Source of the DNA: Thelephora terrestris
Lineage: Eukaryota; Basidiomycota; Agaricomycetes; Thelephorales; Thelephoraceae
Length of the DNA stretch: 64,000 nt
Assembly: GCA_015956445.1 (NCBI GenBank)
Contig: WIUZ02000005.1
Coordinates: forward strand, 2,466,843 to 2,530,842
Direction: 5' to 3'
Position 1 is the first letter of the stretch; every line of letters begins with the position of its first letter. Below the pieces are notes generated by a model. That model made no database searches. It was not told the origin of the DNA and saw nothing but the letters and a program-made list of their open reading frames with translations. Shown piece after piece: positions 53,169 to 63,088 of this stretch. The position numbers and the translations under genes are program-made.

Positions 53169-55736
53169 ATGACTCGTTTGTCTGAATCTGAGAACGAACG
53201 GTCCCCAACCACTAGGAATGAGGAATTCTTCCCCTATACTGGTTCCTATTTGGAACTACCTTCCCCTAACAGATCACGTGCTCCACGTACATTCAATGGA
53301 GAACCTCACAGTCTGGAACCTTTCCTGGAAACCTATGAACACCTCTGTGAACGTTACAGGATCATTGCATCCAGAGAAAAGTACCAAGGACTTGTCAGGT
53401 ATTGCAGTGACAAGGTAGCTCGGAAACTCCGGAGCTTGCCTTCCCATGCCAATAGAGATTATATTGAACTCTTGAAGGATTTAGAATACTTCTTTGGAGA
53501 AAAAGAAGTATGCCTAAACATGGGAAAAATCGAGGGATTTACAGCTAAATGGAGACAACACAAGATGCGTACTCTCCATGACTTCAAGAAGTACCAGTTA
53601 GATTTTTGGAAACTGGTAGGCTTAGCTAAAGAGAAGAAGAGAATCTCCAACAGGGAGGTTCGCAGATACTTCTGGGAAGGACTGAATGGGTCCCTCAGAA
53701 GGCAGCTGGAATCACATATGAGAATGGTGAACCCAGATTTGGACGTAACCATCCCATTTGAGATCTCAGACATTGAAAGAGCTGCAAACTCTGTTCTCAA
53801 CCCAAATAGGTTTGACCAGCACCTCACAACTAGGACTGGGTATGATTTCTCTGAATCAGACTCAGACTCAGATCCAGAAGACGACAAAGACAAAGAGAAA
53901 GGATACAGTTCAGAAGACGAATCTGATGTTGAAGTAAAACCCCTTACTCAACGAAGAACACCCCCTACCCCTCCCAAGACACCCCCTAGATCCAAGAAGC
54001 GTAAAGGCAAAGGCGACAGAGACCTTAACAAGCTTGTTGAAGAGATGAGCAGCTTAAAGATAACTGAACCTGAGTACTTCGTTAAGTATGTTCATCTCGT
54101 CAGAGAATATCCTGAGCTTAAAGACGTAGTGGAAGCGCCTGCAAGACAAGGTGCCAACAAACCCTTTAGGCAAAATGGACAGTTTCAGAGAGACCTTCCC
54201 CCCCATCAGCAATTTAATAATCCACCTCGACAACCATTCAACTTCTCCTCTCAACAACGTTTCAACCCAACATCTCAACAATCAGGGAAACCCCCTCAGC
54301 AATCATACTCTCTGGGAACAGGGTCCAATGCCATTGGACAGAATTTCACCTGCTTTGGTTGTGGAGAACAAGGACACCACATTAGGAATTGCGAAGAGAT
54401 AGACAAGTTGGTTCAGAAAGGTAAGGTAGCCAGAGAACCAATCAGTGGTAGACTCAGACGACCTGATGGATCACGAATTATCCGTTCTCAAGATGAAACC
54501 TGGGTTCAAGCAGTTAAACGTGAAGTAGCAGAAGTGCATTTCACGGAAATTATAGCATATGAGCCTAGTGTAGATTTAACGGACAATTATCTAGAAGTGG
54601 AACGCAAAGAAGATGATGCTAGCTCAGATGAGCAAGAAGAATTAGGATGGGCCTCTGGGCAAGTAGCTAACTATCAAGCTTATGGAGTACAAAGGACACA
54701 AGGCATCACTAATGTTCATCGTAAAGAAGCAGCTCGAGGAATCTTACCTAGCGGACCCCAAGGAATGAAGAAATTCCCCAGGAGTGACAAAGCACAAGGT
54801 TTGGGTAGGAAGGAAATCCCCATCAACCCAGGCGTCAACCTTAATGCCAACAAGGCAGGGAACCCCAAAGGAATGGGTACCGTAGACATCAACAAGAGCG
54901 TAGTTAAGTTGAAACCTAATGAACAAACGGTGCCAATGGATGTTGATAAGGCAGTCCTGATGAAACCTGGTAAGGGTTTTAGGAAGGAGCCTGCGCATCA
55001 ACTTAAGCCCAACATCGTCAAAGTCACTAATCCCGGGCCTACAGGAAGAAATTGTTCAGAAATTACTAATGAAATTCTGAGCACTCCAGTTACCCTAACT
55101 GTACAGGAGATAGTGAATAATTCGCCTTTTTTGCGACGAGGCCTAGCGACCGCAATGAGACCACATCGTGAGGTTTTAGGCCCAACTCAGGAGAAAACAG
55201 GCTTTGTCGGAGAGGTTTACGAGGACCATAATATGGACCCATCTGATGAAGACATGTCAATCCAGGAAGAAGATGACGAAGAAGAAAACTACCTCAATGA
55301 TCGAATGCTAGAACCTCAGATAAACCAGGACAGAGGAGATCTGTTGAAAATTCCAGTAAAAGTAGGAGAGGCCCAAATGACTGGAATATTTGACAGTGGA
55401 TCTCAGCTCAACATCATAAGCCAGGAATTGGCTGAGAGCGCCGGAATACCTTGGTTAACAGCTGATAAATACCAAATTCAGTTAGTTTCAGTCGATGGTA
55501 ACCTGACCAAATGCGCCGGAATGGTACCAATGGCTGAGATGATAATCCAAACTGATGATGGACCAGTATCAACCAGAGGTAACCTGTTTGTTAAGCCCCA
55601 TGCTGGATTCCAGTTGCTCCTAGGAAGACCCTGGGGACGACGGAATCGAGCCCATCTCTTTGAAGACAAAGAAGGGTCAAGAATAGCATTCTTAACTAAA
55701 ACAGGGTGGCACAACATAACCCTCTTGCTAATCTAA
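53169..55736 (+). CDS. Gypsy retrotransposon Gag with zinc knuckle and aspartic protease
   Basis: One uninterrupted frame of 855 aa from the ATG at 53169. The first 230 residues are a capsid-like helical domain (FNGEPHSLEPFLETYEHLCE, KYQGLVRYCSDKVARKL, FWEGLNGSLRRQLESHM). An acidic, Ser-rich linker and a Gln/Pro/Asn-rich basic stretch follow. The CCHC zinc knuckle CFGCGEQGHHIRNC starts at Cys395. The C-terminal 130 residues are a retropepsin-like protease: GIFDSGSQLNII with active-site Asp742, and GRPWGRRNRAH near the end. The element would package and cleave its own particles. The frame is intact, suggesting this part was active recently. Pol is not next to it: about 7.3 kb of other sequence intervenes. 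Confidence 0.85.
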   Translation: MTRLSESENERSPTTRNEEFFPYTGSYLELPSPNRSRAPRTFNGEPHSLEPFLETYEHLCERYRIIASREKYQGLVRYCSDKVARKLRSLPSHANRDYIELLKDLEYFFGEKEVCLNMGKIEGFTAKWRQHKMRTLHDFKKYQLDFWKLVGLAKEKKRISNREVRRYFWEGLNGSLRRQLESHMRMVNPDLDVTIPFEISDIERAANSVLNPNRFDQHLTTRTGYDFSESDSDSDPEDDKDKEKGYSSEDESDVEVKPLTQRRTPPTPPKTPPRSKKRKGKGDRDLNKLVEEMSSLKITEPEYFVKYVHLVREYPELKDVVEAPARQGANKPFRQNGQFQRDLPPHQQFNNPPRQPFNFSSQQRFNPTSQQSGKPPQQSYSLGTGSNAIGQNFTCFGCGEQGHHIRNCEEIDKLVQKGKVAREPISGRLRRPDGSRIIRSQDETWVQAVKREVAEVHFTEIIAYEPSVDLTDNYLEVERKEDDASSDEQEELGWASGQVANYQAYGVQRTQGITNVHRKEAARGILPSGPQGMKKFPRSDKAQGLGRKEIPINPGVNLNANKAGNPKGMGTVDINKSVVKLKPNEQTVPMDVDKAVLMKPGKGFRKEPAHQLKPNIVKVTNPGPTGRNCSEITNEILSTPVTLTVQEIVNNSPFLRRGLATAMRPHREVLGPTQEKTGFVGEVYEDHNMDPSDEDMSIQEEDDEEENYLNDRMLEPQINQDRGDLLKIPVKVGEAQMTGIFDSGSQLNIISQELAESAGIPWLTADKYQIQLVSVDGNLTKCAGMVPMAEMIIQTDDGPVSTRGNLFVKPHAGFQLLLGRPWGRRNRAHLFEDKEGSRIAFLTKTGWHNITLLLI

Positions 55737-56521
55737 GAAAGACAAGTAACCCTGGGCAACTGCCCAAAAGGAAGCAAAGGCAAACAGCACAAGTCTATGC
55801 TGCTCAAGGATCCCATACCATCGAAGAAGGAGAGGTACCTGAGACAGAAGCAGAAGAAGAAGAAGAGTACGACTTTGAGAGCAATAATGCCTACATTGGC
55901 TCTCAAGCCCTGGAAGACAGAAGAGAAGATTTCCCCTACACACCTCTGAATATTGGAGAGATAGAACCCCCTACCCCGGCACAGCGTCGAATGATTATAG
56001 AGATTGAAGATGAAGAAGATGAAAGGGAAGAAGAAGAGAACAGAGAAGTTCAAGCACCAGAGAACCCGAGAAATGCACCGGAAACGAGCAACCCAACGGA
56101 AGAAGAAACCGTTGATTCGGAACTCTATGAAACATTTATTGATAAGGTACTAGACGGTGTATCTAACCAAGAATGGAATGAGTTTCAGGGATTAATGGCA
56201 CAGGAAAAGCAGCGCGACAAAAAACGATGGAAGAGGCTATGTAAGAAGGAAACTAGCCCAGAAGCAATGGATCAGGATGACTCGGACTCAAGTGACCAAC
56301 GGAACGAAGAATGGAACGAAGAAATCGAGCCGTCGCAAACCCTAGCTACCCCCACGGAAGAACCCGGCCGAAGTCCGCCGACAAGTACCCGAATTACCCA
56401 AAAGGGAAAAGACAACCTCGAGGGAACAAGTAAGGTACAGTTAACTACTACGACGAACAAGACGGACGCGGTACTTAACGGAACGCGCAAAGGGCGCCGA
56501 GTATCAGAGGTACATAGGTAA
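55706..56521 (+). CDS. Acidic open frame following gag-protease
   Basis: Open for 272 codons in a different frame that overlaps the last 31 bases of gag-protease; the frame opens with GTG, not ATG. The predicted chain is Glu/Asp-rich (EAEEEEEYDFES, IEDEEDEREEEENRE) with a helical patch (LYETFIDKVLDGVSNQEWNE). It could be the continuation of the polyprotein by ribosomal frameshift, or the start of an inserted sequence. It is not recognised as any named domain. Confidence 0.4.
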   Translation: MAQHNPLANLRKTSNPGQLPKRKQRQTAQVYAAQGSHTIEEGEVPETEAEEEEEYDFESNNAYIGSQALEDRREDFPYTPLNIGEIEPPTPAQRRMIIEIEDEEDEREEEENREVQAPENPRNAPETSNPTEEETVDSELYETFIDKVLDGVSNQEWNEFQGLMAQEKQRDKKRWKRLCKKETSPEAMDQDDSDSSDQRNEEWNEEIEPSQTLATPTEEPGRSPPTSTRITQKGKDNLEGTSKVQLTTTTNKTDAVLNGTRKGRRVSEVHR

Positions 56522-57773
56522 GTATCGACATAAAGAAAGGCAGACGCGCGAGATGACGCGTACCCGACAAGGGTGACGCAGCCGAAGTCTACTCGTGTGG
56601 ACTAAGCGTGCAAGAACTACTCGACGAACTAGGCGAAGGGACTAATGACGATGACGTAGCCGACGAAGACAGTGAAAGGCCCGGATCGGCAACCAGGTAC
56701 CGCCGAAGTTATGAAACGGATGATGAAGACGACGCCCTGACGTCAGATGAGTCACGGGATCACGAGGTTCCCGAAAAGGAAAGACTTACCCCCCGAGAAG
56801 CCCGAGCGTGCAGTCTTGAACGGCAAGACAACCGAGAAGACCCAAGAAGGTTAATACCGGCGGAGAAGGCTACGAAGACCTGACGCCAGACGAAATGGAC
56901 GCCGAAGAAGACACGGACACCGGAGTTAACGAAACAGGACCCAATTTCGAGGGAAAAACTTACCACGAATAGTTTAGCCCGGATGAGAGTCTCTGAAGGA
57001 CTGGACCCGACCCAAATAGGTAAGTATTTGGACCCTGCAAAGAAGGATCTTCAAGGATGCCGTACAGCTAGTAATTTAGATAGTGTGAGACACTGCGCAT
57101 ATGTTCGTAGCCACGGATTAGAAGATCTTAGCTTGTTGGCAACGAACTAAGAAGGATTGATTAAAGAACCTAGCACGGAACTGGTCAGCGTCAAAAGACC
57201 GAGGCAAGGAAAGATCTTCATGACGTTAACCCGGTTTGAACGTGCCGCCGAAAACTCGTCAAAGGCGGACGAATCAAACGCCGTGAGCGGACAGGGTGGC
57301 CGTAACCCAGAAAGGCTGTGCGACGAACAGGTACAACATACAGCCGTCGAGATGAAGGTAGCTGAATCCGGACTGGCAGCGAAATCAGGCGACATGGAAA
57401 GATCGAGCCTAAACCACGAATCAGTAAAACCGTCCCAGCCGAAGGGCCGGAGGGTATTCGCCGCAAAAGGCAATAAACCATGGGTACAAAACCGTAGGAG
57501 AAGGATGGAGTGGTTCGTAACGCCGAAAGCGCACACCGATCCGCAGTCGACCAATGATATTGCGACGAACATAGAAAGGCATACCGAACCCGACCTAGTA
57601 CAAGGAAAGGGAAAGGAACATTCGACGCCGAGCCAGTAAGATCGGTGCTTAATGAAGACGGAGTGGAGTCGAGAAGAGACATGGAAGCCGGATTATAACG
57701 GCGGAAGACGGGGGGGGGAGGCGGGGGGAGAGAAACGGACGCAGTATTCCGGAATAGATTAGTGAGTTCAGCG
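56522..57773 (+). other. Discontinuous acidic open frames, unrecognised
   Basis: Several shorter frames on the plus strand (for example 56608-56883 and about 57221-57639) encode acidic or basic low-complexity sequence (NDDDVADEDSE, RFERAAENSSKADE). Their composition resembles the frames on both sides, so this looks like one coding block interrupted by stops or introns I could not place. Confidence 0.35.
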
Positions 57774-58196
57774 ATGACGAGACCATTTGGTATGAAGTAC
57801 ATACCGAAGCCGGACTACCTGCCAAGAGGAACTATTGGCGTCCAAAGAATGACGATCTACGGCATCGACGCGCCCGGCGCGAACGACACATCTTCTGCGA
57901 AAGATGTGACTCTGGCCTTAGAAGACCCAACCGGCGAACCTGTGATGTATCATGGGGACGTCACAATGCGGTTAGACGAGCCAGAGCCGGGGTCAGTATT
58001 ATATGTGCCTAAAAGAGACAAGGTCAAGAAGGCGTATAACTTTGTGTTCAGCAAGAGCCTATCCCTCAACCAATCAATAACACTGCTGACGGAGACAAGG
58101 AAAACCGACACACCTGAAGGTAACGAGATCAAATGGAACGGCCTAACCCAGTACGAGCTGGAGGCCGTGATCGATGAATTGGAACGGGACCCCTGA
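57774..58196 (+). CDS. Unrecognised 140-aa protein between gag and pol
   Basis: An ATG-started frame (MTRPFGMKYIPKPDYLPRG). It has well-ordered segments (VTLALEDPTGEPVMYHGDV, AYNFVFSKSLSLNQSITLL, LTQYELEAVIDELERD) that suggest a folded protein. No family recognised. It belongs to the ORF block between the gag-protease and pol parts of the Gypsy element. Confidence 0.45.
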   Translation: MTRPFGMKYIPKPDYLPRGTIGVQRMTIYGIDAPGANDTSSAKDVTLALEDPTGEPVMYHGDVTMRLDEPEPGSVLYVPKRDKVKKAYNFVFSKSLSLNQSITLLTETRKTDTPEGNEIKWNGLTQYELEAVIDELERDP

Positions 58197-58276
58197 TAAA
58201 GAGTGGAGAAACGCGGTCGTACTCGATTCAAAAGAAAAGTGATGGAACGGTCGAGGTCAGGAACGGATTCAGTCAC

Positions 58277-60108
58277 ATGAGAACCTGGAAACAAAAGAAG
58301 GAGAAGCCGCAAGAGAAAGAAACGACGGATGAGGAATGGATCGACGACGGATTCCGCTATGGCATTGTGGAAAACCAGTTGAAACGTAAACCGACTTCCA
58401 AATCGGGAAGTGACCCCCGGCCTCCGATCGAGAAGTTAGACGCCAATGGACAAGGAAGGGATAGCGATCCAAGTCACGGTGAAACGAGCCGTTCGGTCGG
58501 TCTGGGAAACTCGTGGACTTGTAACGAGGGACCAGACGACCTACGAAGTCAAGGAGAAAAAGAATTAGTTAATGTATTTCGTATAAAAGAAACTGAACTC
58601 ACGGATGAGGAAAATCCGGCTACCCCTACACCTCTCACCCCAGGATCTGCAAAGACGGAGTCAGCAAATAATGGTAAGTGTTCTTGTGGACGTTTGGACG
58701 TCCCAGAGCTCACGAGGACCTCTGTACAGACGGAATTGGCTCCTTCTATGAGGGACAGACCCCCCAGTCCGCCTTCCCGATACCGTATTATCGACTTACC
58801 GGTCCCCGAGAACGTCCCCAGCGTGGGCGAGGTAGTCGACGTCGATATCCCGCCACCAGAGGAACGAAGCCCAGGTATCCTAGCAGCGGCGCACATAACC
58901 CAGCTCCCCGACCCTACTCTGGGCCCCGACGAGATCTCATACTTCGCGTACGGCGCCATAATCGTCGGTGGCGGAAAGGACCAGCCCCCATTCGTACGCA
59001 GGGGACAAGCTTATGTCCGCCTCTTCACCTCAACTTGGACAACTTACCCGATAGACCCCTACCCCCTCCTGCGCCTCGAGTCCTGGAAGCATGCTCCAGC
59101 ATCTTCCAAGGGTCGAGGAACCCTACGCCCGACACCCAGGTGTACCTTCAAGTACCCCGGAACACCCCCTTCGAAGATCAGTCCGTTGCACGACAATCAG
59201 CTTCCGTGATACCGCCGCCCTTCGACCCACGCCAAACAACGGCTGTCGACGAACACAACAAGACATTAACAAGGAACGAGATTATCGAGCGAATCAGGAA
59301 AGTGCAGCAACTGCGAGTGGACAGCCCGAGCGAAGACGAAATGGACCTAGAATCCAATACCGCGGGTAAGCACGATCCGATTTTCAACGAACAAGTCGAA
59401 ACTGAGGAAAACTTAGCTTCTGACGACGAATCCGACGCCCCCTTGCTGCAACGACCAAGGACGCCTCACCCGATGGCCAATGCCCGACGATCTTTGGAGA
59501 TCGCAAAGGATCTCGATGCTAAGAGGCATGGGTATACGCGGGTCAACAACGAAAGCCTGGACACCATGCCAGACTCTCCTCCGCCACCCCCGAAGGTCCT
59601 AAGCTGCTTGCTACCACCTATCGAAACGCTCGACGCGTTGAACACCGGACCTGATTCGCCCAAAATCCGCTATTACCAGGATGATATCGAAGACGACGAG
59701 CTGGACGACGACGAAGTCATGACGGACGGCCACGATAGGTTCGTCAACACGAAGGACATCCCTTCGTGCGACTTAGGCAAGTCCAGGACGACGGGATCAA
59801 AGTCGAAGAAAACATCGACCCCCGACGACCCTCGAGAACAAGCTGAGATTGACCGCAATCTCAGCTTCCTCGCACCTTACCTCGATTACCTCCAAGAATG
59901 TGGAGATCGCGCCGAGATCTTCCAGTGTCTCGCAAGCCTAGGACTCCTCCAGATTGCCTACGACATCGGGACGGAGCGATGGTACGGGAAAGAGCCCGAC
60001 CGCGAGTACTGGGGCGCCAGATCAGCCACGAGCTTGAGGAACGCAAGTACCGAGCCTCGAAACTCCTGGCGTCGAAGGAGAAGGAGGCTGAGGAAGGAGA
60101 AAAGATGA
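58277..60108 (+). pseudogene. Unrecognised acidic protein with frame switches
   Basis: From the ATG at 58277 the frame reads through RYRIIDLPVPENVPSVGEV and DEISYFAYGAIIVGG to 59209. The sensible reading then moves to a second frame near 59090 (SSIFQGSRNPTPDTQVYLQ, RNEIIERIRKVQQLRVD, LAPYLDYLQECGDRAEIF). It moves again near 60010, where a charged helical stretch follows (ISHELEERKYRASKLLASK). The switches are too tight for normal introns, so indels or a decayed gene are likely. It is Asp/Glu-rich and helical; no domain recognised. Confidence 0.4.
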
Positions 60109-60369
60109 GAGGAAGGAAGAGGGAAGTGGACTACGAAGGAAGGAAGAAGAAAAGAGTTAAGAAGAAGAACGAGACGAGTTCGGCAACCGAGCCTACACGG
60201 CTGGCGATTGGTTCCCCGACGTCCAGGCCCCTCCTTACCCAAGCGATAATGAAGAAGAAGAAGAAGGCGCTTACCTGGACAAGATCCCGGACCCTCGGAA
60301 CGTGGCACGTCTGACCCACCGTCCTCCCCCGAACCTGACGACTTTGAGGACATCGCGACACGAGTCTCG

Positions 60370-61034
60370 ATGCTTGAAGATCGCGTGTACGCCACGACCG
60401 AAAGCCTCAAGGAGAAGATCACCTCGCTTGAAGATCAAGTTTTTGCCGACGGATGCCTGCTTACCGAGCTCCAGTGGAAGATAAACGAAGCCAGGAGGGC
60501 CGATAATGAGCAGCGCGCAGACCAGATTAGGATGAATCGCCGACAGGACCCTAGGGTAACTCACCGATATCTGACACGATCAGTGACAGCTGCCGAAGGA
60601 CGGACCCTAGACACGAAGAAGGTGATCGCAAGAATTAGCGGGGAAATTAAGACTTGGAAGGAAAGATCGAAGACACCCGTGCCGAGATCACGTCAATCAA
60701 AGGCAAGATGGATTCGGTGCTGTGTTTGGCGCCCGACATCGAGAAACTCGCTAAGGTCGTCGAGGAAAATTATAAGATCCAGAACAAGACGACTGCCGCC
60801 CTATGGGAAGAGTTGGACTCCCTCAAGAATGTCTACGGCCCATCGACTCTCACCGCCCTCAAGGATCATTCCCTCGATATCGCCGTTCTCGCCTCCCGCT
60901 TCCAATACCTCTACCAGGTCGTGATTTCCGCCATATATTCCGCTAACGCCCGCCCATCAAACCAAGATTGCGCCACCCAGGATTCCCCTCACCCTCATGT
61001 TAACCCTACTGTCAAGACTGTGTCCGCGTTTTAA
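60370..61034 (+). pseudogene. Coiled-coil C-terminal part of the gag-pol intervening block
   Basis: From the ATG at 60370 a coiled coil (MLEDRVYATTESLKEKITSL, LQWKINEARRADNEQRADQ) runs to about 60650. It continues in another frame (EGKIEDTRAEITSIKGKM, IEKLAKVVEENYKIQ, DHSLDIAVLASRFQYLYQ) to a stop at 61034. A 30-nt candidate intron between the two is too short to trust. The layout of coiled coil plus acidic linker recalls families C and E, but no direct sequence match was seen. Confidence 0.4.
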
Positions 61035-63088
61035 CGTAAGAAACGCCACCCCTATCCACCTCACTCGTTTATTGACGTCCAACCCACCTCGTGCGCCTTA
61101 TCAACCCGACCCGTAACATAATCTTTAGTCAGGCGGATCGGATTCAGAGAAACGTTTGATCCGATCTCCGGTTCCTGGCGCCTTTCCTCATTCGTAAGTC
61201 GGCTGTCGACTTAAGCACTTTTTCTTCCGTCTCATTGACGCCCTCATCTCTCTCTCTCCCCCACGTCCTCGGACGTCCCTCTCTCTCTCACGTCCCTCGT
61301 TCTTGACGAACGTCGGACTCTCCCATCGCTGGTCGACTGTACAACACCTCCGCGGTTCCTCGCTCGTCTCTGACGCCTCCTCGCTTTGCAACCTTGCTCT
61401 GCCGCCGCCTACCAACATACCCGACCCCGACCTTATACCTCCACCCCAACTCTATCCCGGCCTCTCAACTCTCTTTTTTCGACATTGACGACTACCCTAC
61501 AACCACCTCTATCGGCTAATTCACCTTTACGACACCCCGCATTCCCCAACAGTAAATTTCCCCGCCTAATCTCTCTCTCACCTCAGTTTCGCCTACTCTC
61601 CCTCTCTCTCCCTCAACTCCCTCTCTCACCTACCCGCCTCTCGCCTGACTACCACGGAAACGCCAACGGCGTCTAGTACCCTAACCCTAGACTGGGTACC
61701 AGCGCGTTCGGACCTTCCGCTAAGTCCCCCGTCTCGATTTCTTTTCGTCCCGCCCCCTCTATCCCGTTTCCGCCAAAACTCCCTCTCTCCTTCTCACTTT
61801 CCCTTGATATTTCCTATATTTTAACTTGGTCCTAATCTCTCTCAGACCTAGCCTAGCCTGGTCTAACCGCCTCACATATCTCACGCCCAATCTTCTCCAG
61901 ATCCCGCGTCTACCGCGCCGCTCAACCGTCGCCCTTCCGTCAACACTCAGATCCCACCTCCCTTCCGAAGACCTCGACCGCAACCTCTCTCCACCCCCGC
62001 CGTTTTCTCTCTCCCCCTCAAACCCAACCTCCCGCCGTTCCTACCGCCTCTCCTGCGCACGCCGCTGCCCTCGTCTCCTCCAAACGAGGCGCGCCCGCCG
62101 TCACCACCCACCGATCTCTACGTCTCGATCTTTCCGTACCTCGCTCCCCTTCAGGCTTTGTTACCGTTCTCTAACACCCTTCCTTTCAACAACCTTACCT
62201 TTGCCTGAACGTTAGTCGTTCCCTTTTGCCCCCCCCCTTCTTTTCTACGCCCCTTTCCATTCATACGACCCTTCACCTTCTTCCCACCTTAGTTTTTTTT
62301 ACGGACAACTCACCCCTCTCCCCGCGTCGGTTATTTGTTTCTATTGATCGCGGCGTATTGGAATATACGCTTTGATTTGTTAGTTTTTTTTTCCTTTCTC
62401 ATTTGCTCTCATTGCCGCGCACATATTACTACTTCCATAGGTAAACTACTTTACTGTTAGTTTATCTCAAGTGCAACAAGAGTAACCCTTACCTCCTTTT
62501 CAACCTAACTCTCGTGTGATAAGTCCTCGGCTTATCAAGCCCTCTCACGCCTTACTGAAGGTTAAGATTTTCTAGTTGGGCCGTTTTATTATTATTATCG
62601 GTCTCTATCCTACCTTCTCTCGTTTCCCACTCCTCTTTCCGCGTACGCGCATACTAATCGCGCGGCGCAACTTGAAAAAGTTCCCCGCGGATTCGGATTT
62701 TCGCCCTCCCTCTATTCATATTTTTTTACCTTGTTTTCACCCTTAAATAGTTCCCCGCGACCTCATTGCCTTATTTAAATTTTTTATTCCCTCCACCCGT
62801 TCTTTTCTCCTTTGTTCCCCTCTCTGTTTTTCCGTGCCCCGATCATTTTCTTCCGCTCTCCCGGTTTCCCCTTCCTCTTTATTTCTTTTTCCCACGACCT
62901 CTCCGCCTCGATCTTCGTCCCGCTTCATCGAGTCTTTACCCTTTCTTCCTTAGCTTTTTTTTCGGTTTCTCCCGCCCGCCCACCCTTCCGGCCTTTGCTG
63001 ATTTTTTTTCTTTTCCTTCTTTTTTTTATTTTTGTTTGTTGTGGGTGCCCGTTGGTACAGGTGAAATAAAATTTTTATTTTACATACC
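61035..63088 (+). other. 2-kb pyrimidine-rich stretch, no gene
   Basis: The plus strand is dominated by C and T (CTCTCTCTC, CCCTTTCC and TTTTTTTCTTTT runs) almost without break. Open frames inside it are translations of this biased sequence. It ends just before the ATG of the pol segment with ...GGTACAGGTGAAATAAAATTT. It could be a leader, a long untranslated spacer of the Gypsy element, or an inserted pyrimidine-rich element like those at 19174-20232 and 42593-43522. Confidence 0.5.
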
